Of a DNA stretch of 36,647 nt, positions 7,059 through 14,790 are shown in pieces. Positions within the stretch are counted from its first letter, which is position 1. Each line of letters opens with the position of its first letter. The position numbers and the translations under genes are program-made. The DNA is from Candidatus Faecaligallichristensenella faecipullorum (lineage in GTDB: Bacteria > Bacillota > Clostridia > Christensenellales > Aristaeellaceae): NCBI GenBank assembly GCA_018716505.1, contig DVJW01000037.1, forward strand, positions 1-36,647, in the 5' to 3' direction. The notes beneath the pieces were generated by a model. It saw only the letters and a list, made by a program, of their open reading frames with translations, did not search any database and was not told the origin of the DNA.

Positions 7059-7079
7059 TATAATAACACGGTTATTATA
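7059..7079. promoter_or_regulatory. Palindromic operator upstream of the flavodoxin-like gene
   Basis: TATAATAAC (7059-7067) and GTTATTATA (7071-7079) are perfect inverted 9-base arms around ACG. The site is 40 bases upstream of the flavodoxin start, in an AT-rich promoter region. It resembles AT-rich palindromes bound by PerR/Fur- or MarR-type redox regulators. The regulator is not identifiable here. Confidence 0.5.
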
Positions 7080-7188
7080 AAACGCAAGTAATTCTGCTTA
7101 TATTTCACAACAAAATCACATTCCTGTCATGGTTTATGGATATTCCCCGCAACGGCAGGCAACACAGTGTGTAAAGGCAAGGTTTAAG

Positions 7189-8886
7189 CTATTTCGCCTC
7201 CCTCTCCTCGGCGGCCAGCGCCCGGTTGACCGCGCACAGCACGCCCTTGATGGAAGCGATATTGATGTTGCTCTCAATACCCACGCCGAAGGTGCTCTTG
7301 CCCTTGTACATCAGTTCGATATAGGCCACGGCCTTGGCGTCCGCGCCGCCGGAGATGGCATGCTCATGATAGGAGACGAAGGTAAAGCCCTTCACATGGG
7401 CCTGCCTCAGGGCATTAAAGAAGGCGTCAATGGGGCCGTTGCCCTCGCCGGAAATGGCGTGCTCCTGCCCATGATAGCAGATGGTGCCCGAAAAGCGCAC
7501 CACTGAGTGGCCATTGTGGCCGGTTTCCTGAATATCATGCTTCTTCAGCATGAAGGGCGAGGTGACGTTGTGATACTCCTTATCAAAGAGCGCCCAGAGC
7601 TGGCTGGGGGTAAGCTCGCTGCCAGTGCGGTCGGTCTCGGCCTTGACCACCGCGCCAAAATCCGGGTGCATATTCTTGGGCAGGTTGAAGCCAAAGTTTT
7701 CCTGCAGCACAAAGGCCGCGCCGCCCTTGCCGCTCTGGCTGTTGATGCGGATAATCGGCTCGTATTCCCGGCCCACGTCCTTGGGGTCAATGGGCAAATA
7801 GGGCACCATCCACATCTCGCTGTCATGCTCGCGCATATAATCGAAGCCCTTTTTGATGGCGTCCTGATGGGAGCCGGAAAAGGCGGTGAACACCAGATCG
7901 CCCGCGTAGGGGGCGCGCTCATGCACCTTCATTTTGGTACACCGTTCATAGATCCTGCGCAGCATGGGCAGGTTGGAGAAATTCAGCTTGGGGTCAACGC
8001 CCTGGGTATACAGATTCAGGCCCAGCGTCACCACGTCCACGTTGCCGGTGCGCTCGCCGTTTCCAAAGAGCGTGCCCTCTATGCGCTCGGCCCCGGCCAA
8101 CATGGCCAACTCGGCATCCGCCACCCCGGTGCCCCGGTCATTGTGGGGATGCACGCTGATTATGGCCGATTCCCGATTTTTCAGATGGCGGCAAAAGTAC
8201 TCCACCTGATCCGCAAACCCGTTGGGGGTGGAGAGCTGAACCGTGCTGGGCAGGTTGAGAATAATCTTCTTTTCCGGGGTAGCGCCCAACTCCTCCATAA
8301 CCCGCTGGCAAATCTCCACCGCGTTGTCCATTTCGGTACCCGAAAAGCTCTCGGGCGAATATTCATAGCGGATGGAGCGCCCCTGATCGGGCAGGGCCTC
8401 GGCCAATTCCCGCACCAGGCGCGCGCCCTGAACCGCTATATCGATAATGCCCTTCATATCCCGGTGAAACACCACCTGGCGCTGAAGGGTGCTGGTGGAG
8501 TTATAAAGGTGCACGATGACCTGCTTCGCACCCCGAATGGCCTCAAAGGTCCTGCGGATCAGATGCTCGCGCGCCTGGACCAAAACCTGAATGGTCACAT
8601 CGTCTGGGATCCGGTTCTGCTCGATCAACGCACGCAAAATTTCATACTCGGTCTCCGAGGCCGAGGGAAAGCCCACCTCAATCTCCTTAAAGCCCATCTG
8701 AACCAAAGCGTCAAACATCTGAAGCTTTTCCTGCAGGTTCATGGGTTCCACCAGCGCCTGATTGCCGTCTCTCAAATCCACGCTGCACCAGACAGGCGCC
8801 TGAGTAATGGTCTTGTTCGGCCATTGACGGTCCGAAAGACCGATGGGTGCAAAGGGCGTATACTTGTGATAGGACGGTTTCAACAT
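7189..8886 (-). CDS. leuA: 2-isopropylmalate synthase
   Basis: A 565-aa enzyme of the long LeuA form. It condenses acetyl-CoA with 2-oxoisovalerate to give 2-isopropylmalate, the first committed step of leucine synthesis. The HMGL-like TIM barrel has the WCSVDLRDGNQAL motif at about residues 33-45 and the metal-binding HPHNDRGTG near residue 250. The C-terminal regulatory (LeuA dimer) domain ends with GVGIESNINIASIKG. The start at 8886 has a perfect GGAGG 7 bases upstream. A leucine-type T-box leader lies between it and its promoter. No other leu genes are in the window. Confidence 0.96.
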   Translation of the reverse strand: MLKPSYHKYTPFAPIGLSDRQWPNKTITQAPVWCSVDLRDGNQALVEPMNLQEKLQMFDALVQMGFKEIEVGFPSASETEYEILRALIEQNRIPDDVTIQVLVQAREHLIRRTFEAIRGAKQVIVHLYNSTSTLQRQVVFHRDMKGIIDIAVQGARLVRELAEALPDQGRSIRYEYSPESFSGTEMDNAVEICQRVMEELGATPEKKIILNLPSTVQLSTPNGFADQVEYFCRHLKNRESAIISVHPHNDRGTGVADAELAMLAGAERIEGTLFGNGERTGNVDVVTLGLNLYTQGVDPKLNFSNLPMLRRIYERCTKMKVHERAPYAGDLVFTAFSGSHQDAIKKGFDYMREHDSEMWMVPYLPIDPKDVGREYEPIIRINSQSGKGGAAFVLQENFGFNLPKNMHPDFGAVVKAETDRTGSELTPSQLWALFDKEYHNVTSPFMLKKHDIQETGHNGHSVVRFSGTICYHGQEHAISGEGNGPIDAFFNALRQAHVKGFTFVSYHEHAISGGADAKAVAYIELMYKGKSTFGVGIESNINIASIKGVLCAVNRALAAEEREAK

Positions 8887-8943
8887 TGATTTTCCTCCTT
8901 CTTGAGATTTTGTCGGTATCCAGGCGGCTGAGGTGAGAAAGGG

Positions 8944-9224
8944 CTAAATAAAAAAACCCCGTCCCTGTCTTTCACAGGGGCGAGGTTGAAAACCACGCGG
9001 TACCACCCAATTTCCGCCGCAACAAGCGGCGCTCATCAGCCTCCAACAAGGCCTGACCTCTAACGCGGTCATCCGTTCCGCACTACCAAATTCGCGCGGA
9101 CAACTCAGGGATGAGCTATACACGCGCCCTCTGCCGCGGACTTACACCAACCGTCCGCTCTCTTTGGGCCATCAGACGCGTCTTATTCCCGTCATCGTCT
9201 TTATCGGAACCTTCAATTGGATTT
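8944..9224 (-). ncRNA. T-box leader (leucine type) of leuA
   Basis: On the minus strand the leader holds the conserved GGGTGGTACCGCG (complement of 8996-9008), the invariant T-box that pairs with the uncharged tRNA end. It is followed by a strong terminator. An upstream Stem I region pairs ACGCG with CGCGT. Next to it lies GTATAG-CTC-ATC (CTC is the complement of 9113-9115), a good candidate specifier for leucine, in line with leuA downstream. When leucyl-tRNA is uncharged the antiterminator should form and leuA be transcribed. Confidence 0.92.
8950..8985 (-). terminator. Terminator of the leuA T-box
   Basis: On the minus strand CCTCGCCCCTGT pairs with ACAGGGACGGGG around a GAAAG loop and is followed by seven T residues. 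It competes with the T-box antiterminator. Confidence 0.9.
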
Positions 9225-9253
9225 ATTATACGGAAAGCGCGGCGCGCTGTCAA
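9225..9253 (-). promoter_or_regulatory. Consensus sigma-A promoter of the leuA T-box transcript
   Basis: On the minus strand TTGACA (9248-9253) and TATAAT (9225-9230), both perfect, are 17 bases apart and sit directly upstream of the T-box leader. Confidence 0.88.
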
Positions 9254-9279
9254 GGGAGTTTACAGAAATTTCTGATCTC

Positions 9280-10848
9280 TTAACCCGCGAGCTCATTCTC
9301 CATCTGCTGAATGAGCTCCATATTATACCATTCCACCGAACTCAGGCTGCTCTCGGAAAATCCGCCCGGCTTATACCAGCTTTTTTTCATGAAATACCGG
9401 GCGTACTTTTCATTGTTAAACACATAGCCGTGACGGGCGTAAATTTCGTTGCGCGCGTAGGGCCACAGATCGGAATCCACCTGTTCGATCTCTTCCCGGG
9501 TGAGCTTGTATTTATTCGAATCCGGAAAGATATAATCCGCCGTCTGAGGCGTCTCTCCCTGATCCTGACTGTATGTTTCTTCCACCGCGGCAATCAAATC
9601 CATGTTATACCACTCGATGGAATTCAAATCCGACTTGCTGAAACCGCCGGGCCGGTACCAGGACTTGCCGGCAAAGTACTCGGCGTATTTCTCATTTTGA
9701 AATTCATAACCATGGCGGGCGTAAATCTCGTTTCGGGCATAGGGCAGCAGCTCGGGATCCAGGGCCTCCACCTGGGCGCGCTCCAGTCTCTCCTTGTCAG
9801 AATTGGGAAAGATATATTCCCCATCCGCCTGGCCCGCCGAATCCCCGGCCTCCGCTTCCTCCACCGCTTCTTCCGGCTGCTCATCCAAAATTCTGCCCAG
9901 CATTTCAACCTGACTCCCGTTCAACGGGGCCCTGAGCAAAATCCTCTCGTTCTGCATATAGACCAACGCGTCACCCGAGCTCACCGCCAGATTCACCGGC
10001 TGATCGGTGGCCAAAAGCTGCTTGACATCGCCGCCGGACAGGCTGCATCTGGAAATATCCCAGGGAGTGCGCAAAACCAAACCGCTGTCGGTGGGGAAAT
10101 AGTCCAGATCCACATCGCAGTTGACCGCGCTCAGCGCTCCATCACTCAGCCGCAGCCGGTATAATCTACCCGAAATATAGTCCTCGCTTTCCTCCTGACC
10201 CAGATAGGCATCATCCAGATTGTGGAAATACAGATAATCTCCCATCAGTTTCAGATCCTCCACCCCGGCATCCAGCATCAGCTCCTGCGCCCCGCTTGCC
10301 ATGTTCAACCGGTACAGGCGGCCCGCCTCTTTTATCTGCCCATCTTCTTCGTAGCCCTTCCTGTCCTCCGCCGAGGTATACAGCACCTCCTCGCCCTTGA
10401 GCACAAATTCATCCATTCGAAGATCGCTCAAGGGCTCCTGCATTCCGTCCAGCCCAACCCGGGTCAGACATCCGTCCACCAGGCAATACAGCGCCGAATC
10501 ATAATAGCAAAGGCCGCTTACCCCCTGGCCCTGCTCAAACTCCGCGAGCGTCCAGCCGTCGGCGTGAACAATCTCAGGCGTCCCCTGGTTTCTCAGATAA
10601 TAGACTCCCTGGGCGGTATTGACCAATTGCCCCAACGCATCAGCCTGATCCAGCAAGGTCATTTCGCCGCCCGCGGAGGGAATGCTGTAAAGGCTTTCCG
10701 TTCCGTCTGTGGAAACAGCCAGGTAAATGACCGTCCCATCCTGAACGGCAAAACCGCCGGCCGCATTGTCCGAATCCGCCAACGCATTGCCCATCAGCAA
10801 CATCAAGGCGCACACAATGAGCCCTACAAGTCTCTTTGGCCCGCTCAT
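9280..10848 (-). CDS. Secreted protein with two C-terminal YARHG domains
   Basis: A 522-aa exported protein. A signal peptide or N-terminal anchor (VGLIVCALMLLMGNALA) is followed by about 300 residues of repeated short strands such as GTVIYLAVSTDGTESLYSIP and GRLYRLNMASGAQELML. These look like a beta-propeller of the DUF5050 type. An acidic linker leads to two copies of the YARHG domain at about residues 363-428 and 457-522, each with YARNEIYARHGY and a KSWY-PGGFS-S-WYNM tail. The start at 10848 has AAGGGGTGAGG upstream; an ATG 24 bases further upstream is an alternative. The function is unknown, probably cell-surface. Confidence 0.85.
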   Translation of the reverse strand: MSGPKRLVGLIVCALMLLMGNALADSDNAAGGFAVQDGTVIYLAVSTDGTESLYSIPSAGGEMTLLDQADALGQLVNTAQGVYYLRNQGTPEIVHADGWTLAEFEQGQGVSGLCYYDSALYCLVDGCLTRVGLDGMQEPLSDLRMDEFVLKGEEVLYTSAEDRKGYEEDGQIKEAGRLYRLNMASGAQELMLDAGVEDLKLMGDYLYFHNLDDAYLGQEESEDYISGRLYRLRLSDGALSAVNCDVDLDYFPTDSGLVLRTPWDISRCSLSGGDVKQLLATDQPVNLAVSSGDALVYMQNERILLRAPLNGSQVEMLGRILDEQPEEAVEEAEAGDSAGQADGEYIFPNSDKERLERAQVEALDPELLPYARNEIYARHGYEFQNEKYAEYFAGKSWYRPGGFSKSDLNSIEWYNMDLIAAVEETYSQDQGETPQTADYIFPDSNKYKLTREEIEQVDSDLWPYARNEIYARHGYVFNNEKYARYFMKKSWYKPGGFSESSLSSVEWYNMELIQQMENELAG

Positions 10849-11005
10849 CGCCTCACCCCTTCCCTTCTTCATTTCCTGTCCCAAAAATAACCTATATGGC
10901 CTGTTTCTTTTCCTTTGACGTATCTTCCGTAAAAAAGTTTCCCATTTATGGATTGGAATATGCCCCTGCTCCCAGCGAATGGCTGAAACCAGCGATACAC
11001 CCATC

Positions 11006-11086
11006 TTATCCACAAATATATCCACATATCCACAACACACATTGTTCACAACCCATTTTATCCACAACGATTGACATTGTGGATGA
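11006..11086. promoter_or_regulatory. Cluster of six DnaA boxes
   Basis: Two perfect boxes TTATCCACA lie at 11006-11014 and 11058-11066. One-mismatch boxes ATATCCACA lie at 11018-11026 and 11026-11034, TTGTTCACA at 11042-11050, and a reverse-oriented TGTGGATGA at 11078-11086. Five point the same way within 61 bases. An AT-rich stretch (11091-11133) follows directly. The cluster lies in the 329-base gap upstream of the YARHG gene; the rest of that gap (10849-11005) shows nothing definite. Confidence 0.75.
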
Positions 11087-11123
11087 TGTTTATAAACCTT
11101 GTTAAATTTTCACTTCAAAAATA

Positions 11124-11159
11124 ATAAAAAAAACCGCTGACTCGCATCGGAGTCAGCGG
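11124..11159 (-). terminator. Intrinsic terminator of the small two-TM protein gene
   Basis: CCGCTGACTC (11134-11143) and GAGTCAGCGG (11150-11159) form a perfect 10-base stem. On the minus strand it is followed by a run of T residues (A-tract 11126-11133). Confidence 0.92.
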
Positions 11160-11177
11160 CAAACCATGTACAAAAAT

Positions 11178-11690
11178 TCAGTCATCCTCCGGGGGTTTGC
11201 ATTCGCTGCAGGCCGTATACCCGGCGTCCAAAGCCGCGGTCAAGGTTACCTGGGGGGTTCCGTTTTTCACATAGCGGCAATCCTTGGTGTGGTAATATTT
11301 TCCCCCGTCATTCACATATACCGTAACGGGAACGGGTGTGGGCGTAGGCTCCACCACATAGACGCTCTTACTCTCGCTGCCATGGGGATTATAGACCGAG
11401 ATATCCGGCATATCCTCGGTGAGCTCCGGGCCATAAACCTGGGCGTTGGGTTTGGCCATAACCATCTCCACCCCGCCATCGGGCTGCTCAGGCGGCCGGG
11501 TTTGGGGCAAAACCACCATAACCAGCGCGGCCGCCACCACTATGGACACCGCCATCTTGGTGCTGCGCCGCCAACGGCATTGGTTCGACCACATTTTTAT
11601 CAGTCCTGCCGGGAAACAAAAGACCAGCCAGAGAATCAACCGCCGGTTAACGCGGTTTTGGCGCCTCCTGTTTTCGCCCTTACGAACCAT
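11178..11690 (-). CDS. Small two-TM membrane protein with C-terminal Cys/His motif
   Basis: A 170-aa protein. Two hydrophobic segments (about 18-33 and 46-61) flank a short basic loop. A Pro/Thr linker (EPTPTPVPVTVYV) leads to the tail: YYH at 132-134, Cys138, then GYTACSECKPP with Cys161 and Cys164. This H-x3-C...C-x2-C arrangement is a recurring C-terminal module in secreted Firmicutes proteins and may bind a metal; that is inference. The start at 11690 has AAGGTGG upstream; the in-frame GTG at 11801 lies too close to the predicted transcription start. The same architecture recurs in the large protein at 31672-33504. Confidence 0.7.
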   Translation of the reverse strand: MVRKGENRRRQNRVNRRLILWLVFCFPAGLIKMWSNQCRWRRSTKMAVSIVVAAALVMVVLPQTRPPEQPDGGVEMVMAKPNAQVYGPELTEDMPDISVYNPHGSESKSVYVVEPTPTPVPVTVYVNDGGKYYHTKDCRYVKNGTPQVTLTAALDAGYTACSECKPPEDD

Positions 11691-11818
11691 GCCGCCCACC
11701 TTCAACACGCCCCTCTTTATGCCGCTTTCCGCCCCAACATGGACGATTTTTCGCCTTGTCAACCCGTCCTCCCGGACAGTTTGCCGGCACGATTCAGCCA
11801 CAAACTTGCCTCAACAAT

Positions 11819-11847
11819 ATTCTACCTTAATTTTCCTGGGTTGTAAA
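11819..11847 (-). promoter_or_regulatory. Predicted promoter of the small two-TM protein gene
   Basis: On the minus strand TTTACA (11842-11847) and TAGAAT (11819-11824) are 17 bases apart, giving a leader of about 120 bases before the ATG at 11690. Confidence 0.6.
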
Positions 11848-11955
11848 CACCCGAAACGACATTTTTCTCCGTTTCCTGTGGATATTTTGTGAGAAAAATG
11901 AATTTGGAATCGATTTTTGTCGAAAGGCATTTGATGGGCGATTCAAATAATTTTA

Positions 11956-11984
11956 ATGACAAAATTGTGGTTTTGTGGTAAACT
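11956..11984 (+). promoter_or_regulatory. Predicted promoter of the J-domain gene
   Basis: ATGACA (11956-11961) and TAAACT (11979-11984) with a 17-base spacer, 43 bases upstream of the start codon. Moderate match to consensus. Confidence 0.45.
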
Positions 11985-12027
11985 GAGGAAGTTACTTAGA
12001 CCTTTTGTTTTAAGGGGGGCGCAGGCC

Positions 12028-12525
12028 ATGGCGGACGCATTCGAGCTGTTGGGAATTTCGCGCGGTTCTTCCGTGGACGAAATTCGTAAGGCCTATCGTC
12101 AAATGGCGCGGCGCTGGCATCCGGATCGCTTTGCTCCGGGGCCGGAACGCCTTTGGGCTGAACAGAAAATGATCGACATCAATGCCGCCTATACCCAGGC
12201 GCTGCACACCCTGAGCAGTCCGTCCCGGGTATCGGAACCGGACGACGAGCTGAAGGACGCCCGGCGCCTTCTGGATTTGGGGCAACTGAGCGCAGCCCGT
12301 CAGGCGCTCATGCGGGTGGCTTGCCGTTCCGCGGAATGGAATTATTTGTTTGGCGCGGTTTTGCTCCGGCTGGGTGAGAGTCAAAAGGCCCTTTTATATT
12401 TTGGAGTGGCCAGCCGTCAAAAGCCGGACAACAGCTGTTACCGGGCGGCCTATCGCTCGGCCGAGGCCATTTGCCAACAGAAAAAGGGCGGCGGCCGGCT
12501 GCGCAAATTATTCCCGTGGAAATAG
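12028..12525 (+). CDS. J-domain (DnaJ-like) protein with TPR-like tail
   Basis: A 165-aa cytoplasmic protein. Residues about 3-60 form a J domain: FELLGISRGSSVDEIRKAYR, then the signature HPD in MARRWHPDRF. The intact HPD means it could stimulate a DnaK ATPase. The Gly/Phe and zinc-finger parts of full DnaJ are absent. The second half (DARRLLDLGQLSAARQALMR, then WNYLFGAVLLRLGESQKALL) looks like two TPR-type helical pairs. The start at 12028 follows AAGGGGGGC. The 263 bases downstream, up to the APH-type stop, show no clear terminator or gene. Confidence 0.85.
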   Translation: MADAFELLGISRGSSVDEIRKAYRQMARRWHPDRFAPGPERLWAEQKMIDINAAYTQALHTLSSPSRVSEPDDELKDARRLLDLGQLSAARQALMRVACRSAEWNYLFGAVLLRLGESQKALLYFGVASRQKPDNSCYRAAYRSAEAICQQKKGGGRLRKLFPWK

Positions 12526-12788
12526 TTGTATATACAAATGTATTTACGCCATATTGTTGTTTTACAAAGCATTAACGCAAATACAACAAAATTCACCTGC
12601 ATGAAACGCAGAAAATAACTATACTGAGGTTATCAAGGCAAGGATTTTCCCGTCCACGCTTTGATGCGGCTTTGGCCGCTTGTGGGAAAATAGGCGAATA
12701 TCCCCCCACTACCCCTCACCCCATTCCCCGATATCCGCTTATTTCCCCGCACAGGCGGGCTCTTCCTCCCCGGAGAGTCCGTCGTTTT

Positions 12789-13721
12789 TTATGCCCGCAT
12801 ATTTCGCAAATGACCCAAAATCCGCTCCATATGTCCGTATACCGTCCGCCGCTCTTCCTCGGAATACTCGCCGTTTACAAGGCTCTGGCAAAACTCGAAT
12901 ATATCCTCCAAATCCCGGCGCATCCGGTAATAGGCAAGAGCCTGGGCATTCGCGCCGCGACAAAACAGATCCGCGTCTGCCCGCTCGGAAAACCAGTATA
13001 GATCCGCCTCCCTCGGGGCCAACATCATATTTTCCCAATCCACCAAATACAGCCGTCCCTGGGGCGTTTTCATGATGTTGCCCCCGTGAATATCGGTATG
13101 ACACAATACAAATCGAAGCCCCATTCCTTGAATTTGTCCGGCCAGGCTCAGGACACAATCCATGCGCGCCTGGACCATGGATTGATTTTCTTTCATCAGC
13201 CGGCCAAAGCTTTCCGGATGGCGCCCGGCGGTTCGCTCCATGAGGCCGGGGAGCGTCTCAAAAAAGCCGTTCTCAAAGCGCTCCTGTGGGCATAGCTCCC
13301 GCACCGGCCCCACCTCAAGGCCGTGCAGAATTTTTACCGTCTGCGCCAGCCATTGGCATTCTTCAGGGGTGTATTCCTTTGAAAAGCCCAGCGCCCGGCC
13401 CGGAATCAGGTTGAACATGACCCCGATGATGTTCTCCCGCCGAAAGGTGAAGGTTCCCTCCGAGGTTTTGATGGGATAGCAGATGCGCTCGCCCATGGGG
13501 GTATGCCTCATCCAATCCAGCACCCGAAGCTGCTCGGTGAGCCGCTGGGTGCATCGCCCGGTGATGGCCAATCGGGTATCGTATAACTTTAGAAAAAACG
13601 CGCCGTCTATGGAAAAGGTATAGCCCACGGTGCCGCCCGGCACCTCGCGGGCCTGTCCCGCCGCCAAACCGTACATCGCCTGGGCCAATTCCAGGGCCAG
13701 CGCGCAGTCCGCGTTCAACAT
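12789..13721 (-). CDS. APH-fold phosphotransferase family protein
   Basis: A 310-aa protein of the aminoglycoside phosphotransferase/choline kinase-like superfamily. The N-lobe has VGYTFSIDGAFFLKLY, with Lys as the likely ATP-contacting residue. The catalytic loop is VLCHTDIHGGNIM with Asp as the expected base, and YLVDWENMMLAPREADLYWF gives the Mg-binding Asp. The members phosphorylate antibiotics, choline, homoserine or spore-related substrates; nothing here points to resistance in particular. The start at 13721 has GGAGGCGAGG upstream. A weak CCCGC/GCGGG hairpin at 12747-12760 follows its stop, without a T-run. Confidence 0.85.
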   Translation of the reverse strand: MLNADCALALELAQAMYGLAAGQAREVPGGTVGYTFSIDGAFFLKLYDTRLAITGRCTQRLTEQLRVLDWMRHTPMGERICYPIKTSEGTFTFRRENIIGVMFNLIPGRALGFSKEYTPEECQWLAQTVKILHGLEVGPVRELCPQERFENGFFETLPGLMERTAGRHPESFGRLMKENQSMVQARMDCVLSLAGQIQGMGLRFVLCHTDIHGGNIMKTPQGRLYLVDWENMMLAPREADLYWFSERADADLFCRGANAQALAYYRMRRDLEDIFEFCQSLVNGEYSEEERRTVYGHMERILGHLRNMRA

Positions 13722-13753
13722 CAGGCCTCGCCTCCGTTCCGTGATTTCATCTC

Positions 13754-13782
13754 ATTGTACTCTATTCCCCATGGACGGACAA
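13754..13782 (-). promoter_or_regulatory. Predicted promoter of the APH-fold gene
   Basis: On the minus strand TTGTCC (13777-13782) and TACAAT (13754-13759) are 17 bases apart, about 33 bases upstream of the start codon. Confidence 0.5.
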
Positions 13783-13912
13783 GGGGTTCCAGCGTTTTTT
13801 CCTTTGCGTCGCGGCCGGATTCAAACTTCGACGGGACCCAGGACGGCGGAGCGCGGTCTGTGCCAAAAAGCCGGCCTCAACCGGAAAAAAACCGCGGATT
13901 CGCCCCAAAGAC

Positions 13913-13941
13913 TTGCGCCGGCCAAAGCTTCCTTTTATAAT
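13913..13941 (+). promoter_or_regulatory. Predicted promoter of the hydrolase-ROK-MFS-Gfo operon
   Basis: A perfect TATAAT (13936-13941) with a weak TTGCGC -35 (13913-13918) at 17 bases. The poor -35 suggests it may need an activator. Confidence 0.45.
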
Positions 13942-13951
13942 AGGAAAAGTA

Positions 13952-14028
13952 GCCCTCAGCGTATAAGGGACAGTACGCCCGCCCCGAAAAACTGTGTTGC
14001 TCCTTATCCCTTGAGGGCAGGAATTCCT
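13952..14028 (+). promoter_or_regulatory. Structured 5' leader of the operon
   Basis: GCCCTCA (13952-13958) pairs with TGAGGGC (14012-14018), and ATAAGG (13963-13968) with CCTTAT (14002-14007), closing a 33-base loop. The small palindrome AGGAATTCCT (14019-14028) follows just before the ribosome site. No known riboswitch was recognised. The rest of the 325-base gap (13722-13912) shows nothing beyond the divergent promoter. Confidence 0.5.
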
Positions 14029-14046
14029 GAGAACAAAGGAGAAAAC

Positions 14047-14790
14047 ATGATTATAGAATACTTCGGAGACGACAAGCTGCCCGCGCTGATGCTGATTCAT
14101 GAGGGCGGATTGGGCGCTTGGATGTGGCGTCCGGTAATCGAGCGTTTAAAGCAGGATTATTGGGTGCTCACCCCTGTATTGGATGGCCATGGCCCGGACG
14201 CCGGGCATGACTTCGCCACCATCGCCCAATGCGCCGGTCAGATTGAAAGCTTCATCCAAAGCCGGTTACGCGGTCAAAAACTCTATCTGGCCGGATGCGG
14301 CCTGGGCGGACAAATCGCCTGCGAGCTGCTCAGCCGGTCTTCCCATGCGGCCCTGGCCGCGGTGATTGAGGACGCGCAGGTCATCCCTTCCCCCAAAGCC
14401 CGCCAAAGGGAACGCTTTGGAAAGCTGCAATGGAAACTATCCAAAATGCGGCCCTTTGCCCTGCGCCGGGCCAAATCCCTGGGCTTGCCCCAGGAAATGC
14501 AGAACGAATACCTGCGCGACGTGGGCCTGATGAGCCAGGTCAGTTACCGGCGCATGCTGCACGAAACGCTATACTATACCTTACCCGTGGAATTTAAAAA
14601 CACCAGCGCCCGCATCTTGGCGCTGCACAGCGAGGCGGATGGCCCAAGCTTAGGTTTTTCCGCTCAGCTCATGGCCCGAAACGCCGGAAATTGCCGCATA
14701 CAGGCGCTGCCCGGCAAGGCCCTTTGTCTCAAAGAGCCGGAAACTTACGTTAATTTGATCCATCATTTCTTTAAGGAGGAAAATCCATGA
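14047..14790 (+). CDS. Alpha/beta hydrolase fold protein lacking the catalytic Ser and His
   Basis: A 247-aa protein with a clear alpha/beta hydrolase outline: the MLIHEGGLGAWMWRPVIERL oxyanion-type start, a cap region, and RILALHSEADGPSLG where the acid residue would be. The nucleophile elbow reads LAGCGLGGQIA (residues 81-91) instead of G-x-S-x-G, so the nucleophile position (residue 85, codon GGC at 14299) is Gly. The usual His region reads PGKALCLKEPE with no His. It is probably not a normal hydrolase; Cys84 next to the elbow is a remote alternative nucleophile. The start has AAAGGAG upstream, and the stop overlaps the ROK start by 4 bases (ATGA). Confidence 0.8.
   Translation: MIIEYFGDDKLPALMLIHEGGLGAWMWRPVIERLKQDYWVLTPVLDGHGPDAGHDFATIAQCAGQIESFIQSRLRGQKLYLAGCGLGGQIACELLSRSSHAALAAVIEDAQVIPSPKARQRERFGKLQWKLSKMRPFALRRAKSLGLPQEMQNEYLRDVGLMSQVSYRRMLHETLYYTLPVEFKNTSARILALHSEADGPSLGFSAQLMARNAGNCRIQALPGKALCLKEPETYVNLIHHFFKEENP

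Noticed and set aside
7507-8889. 460-codon plus-strand frame opposite leuA
   Set aside because: It is the antisense shadow of leuA, as codon bias in GC-rich DNA produces; no ribosome site or domain.
12789-13721. Antibiotic resistance gene (aminoglycoside phosphotransferase)
   Set aside because: The fold is right, but the superfamily is broad and nothing in sequence or context points to resistance.
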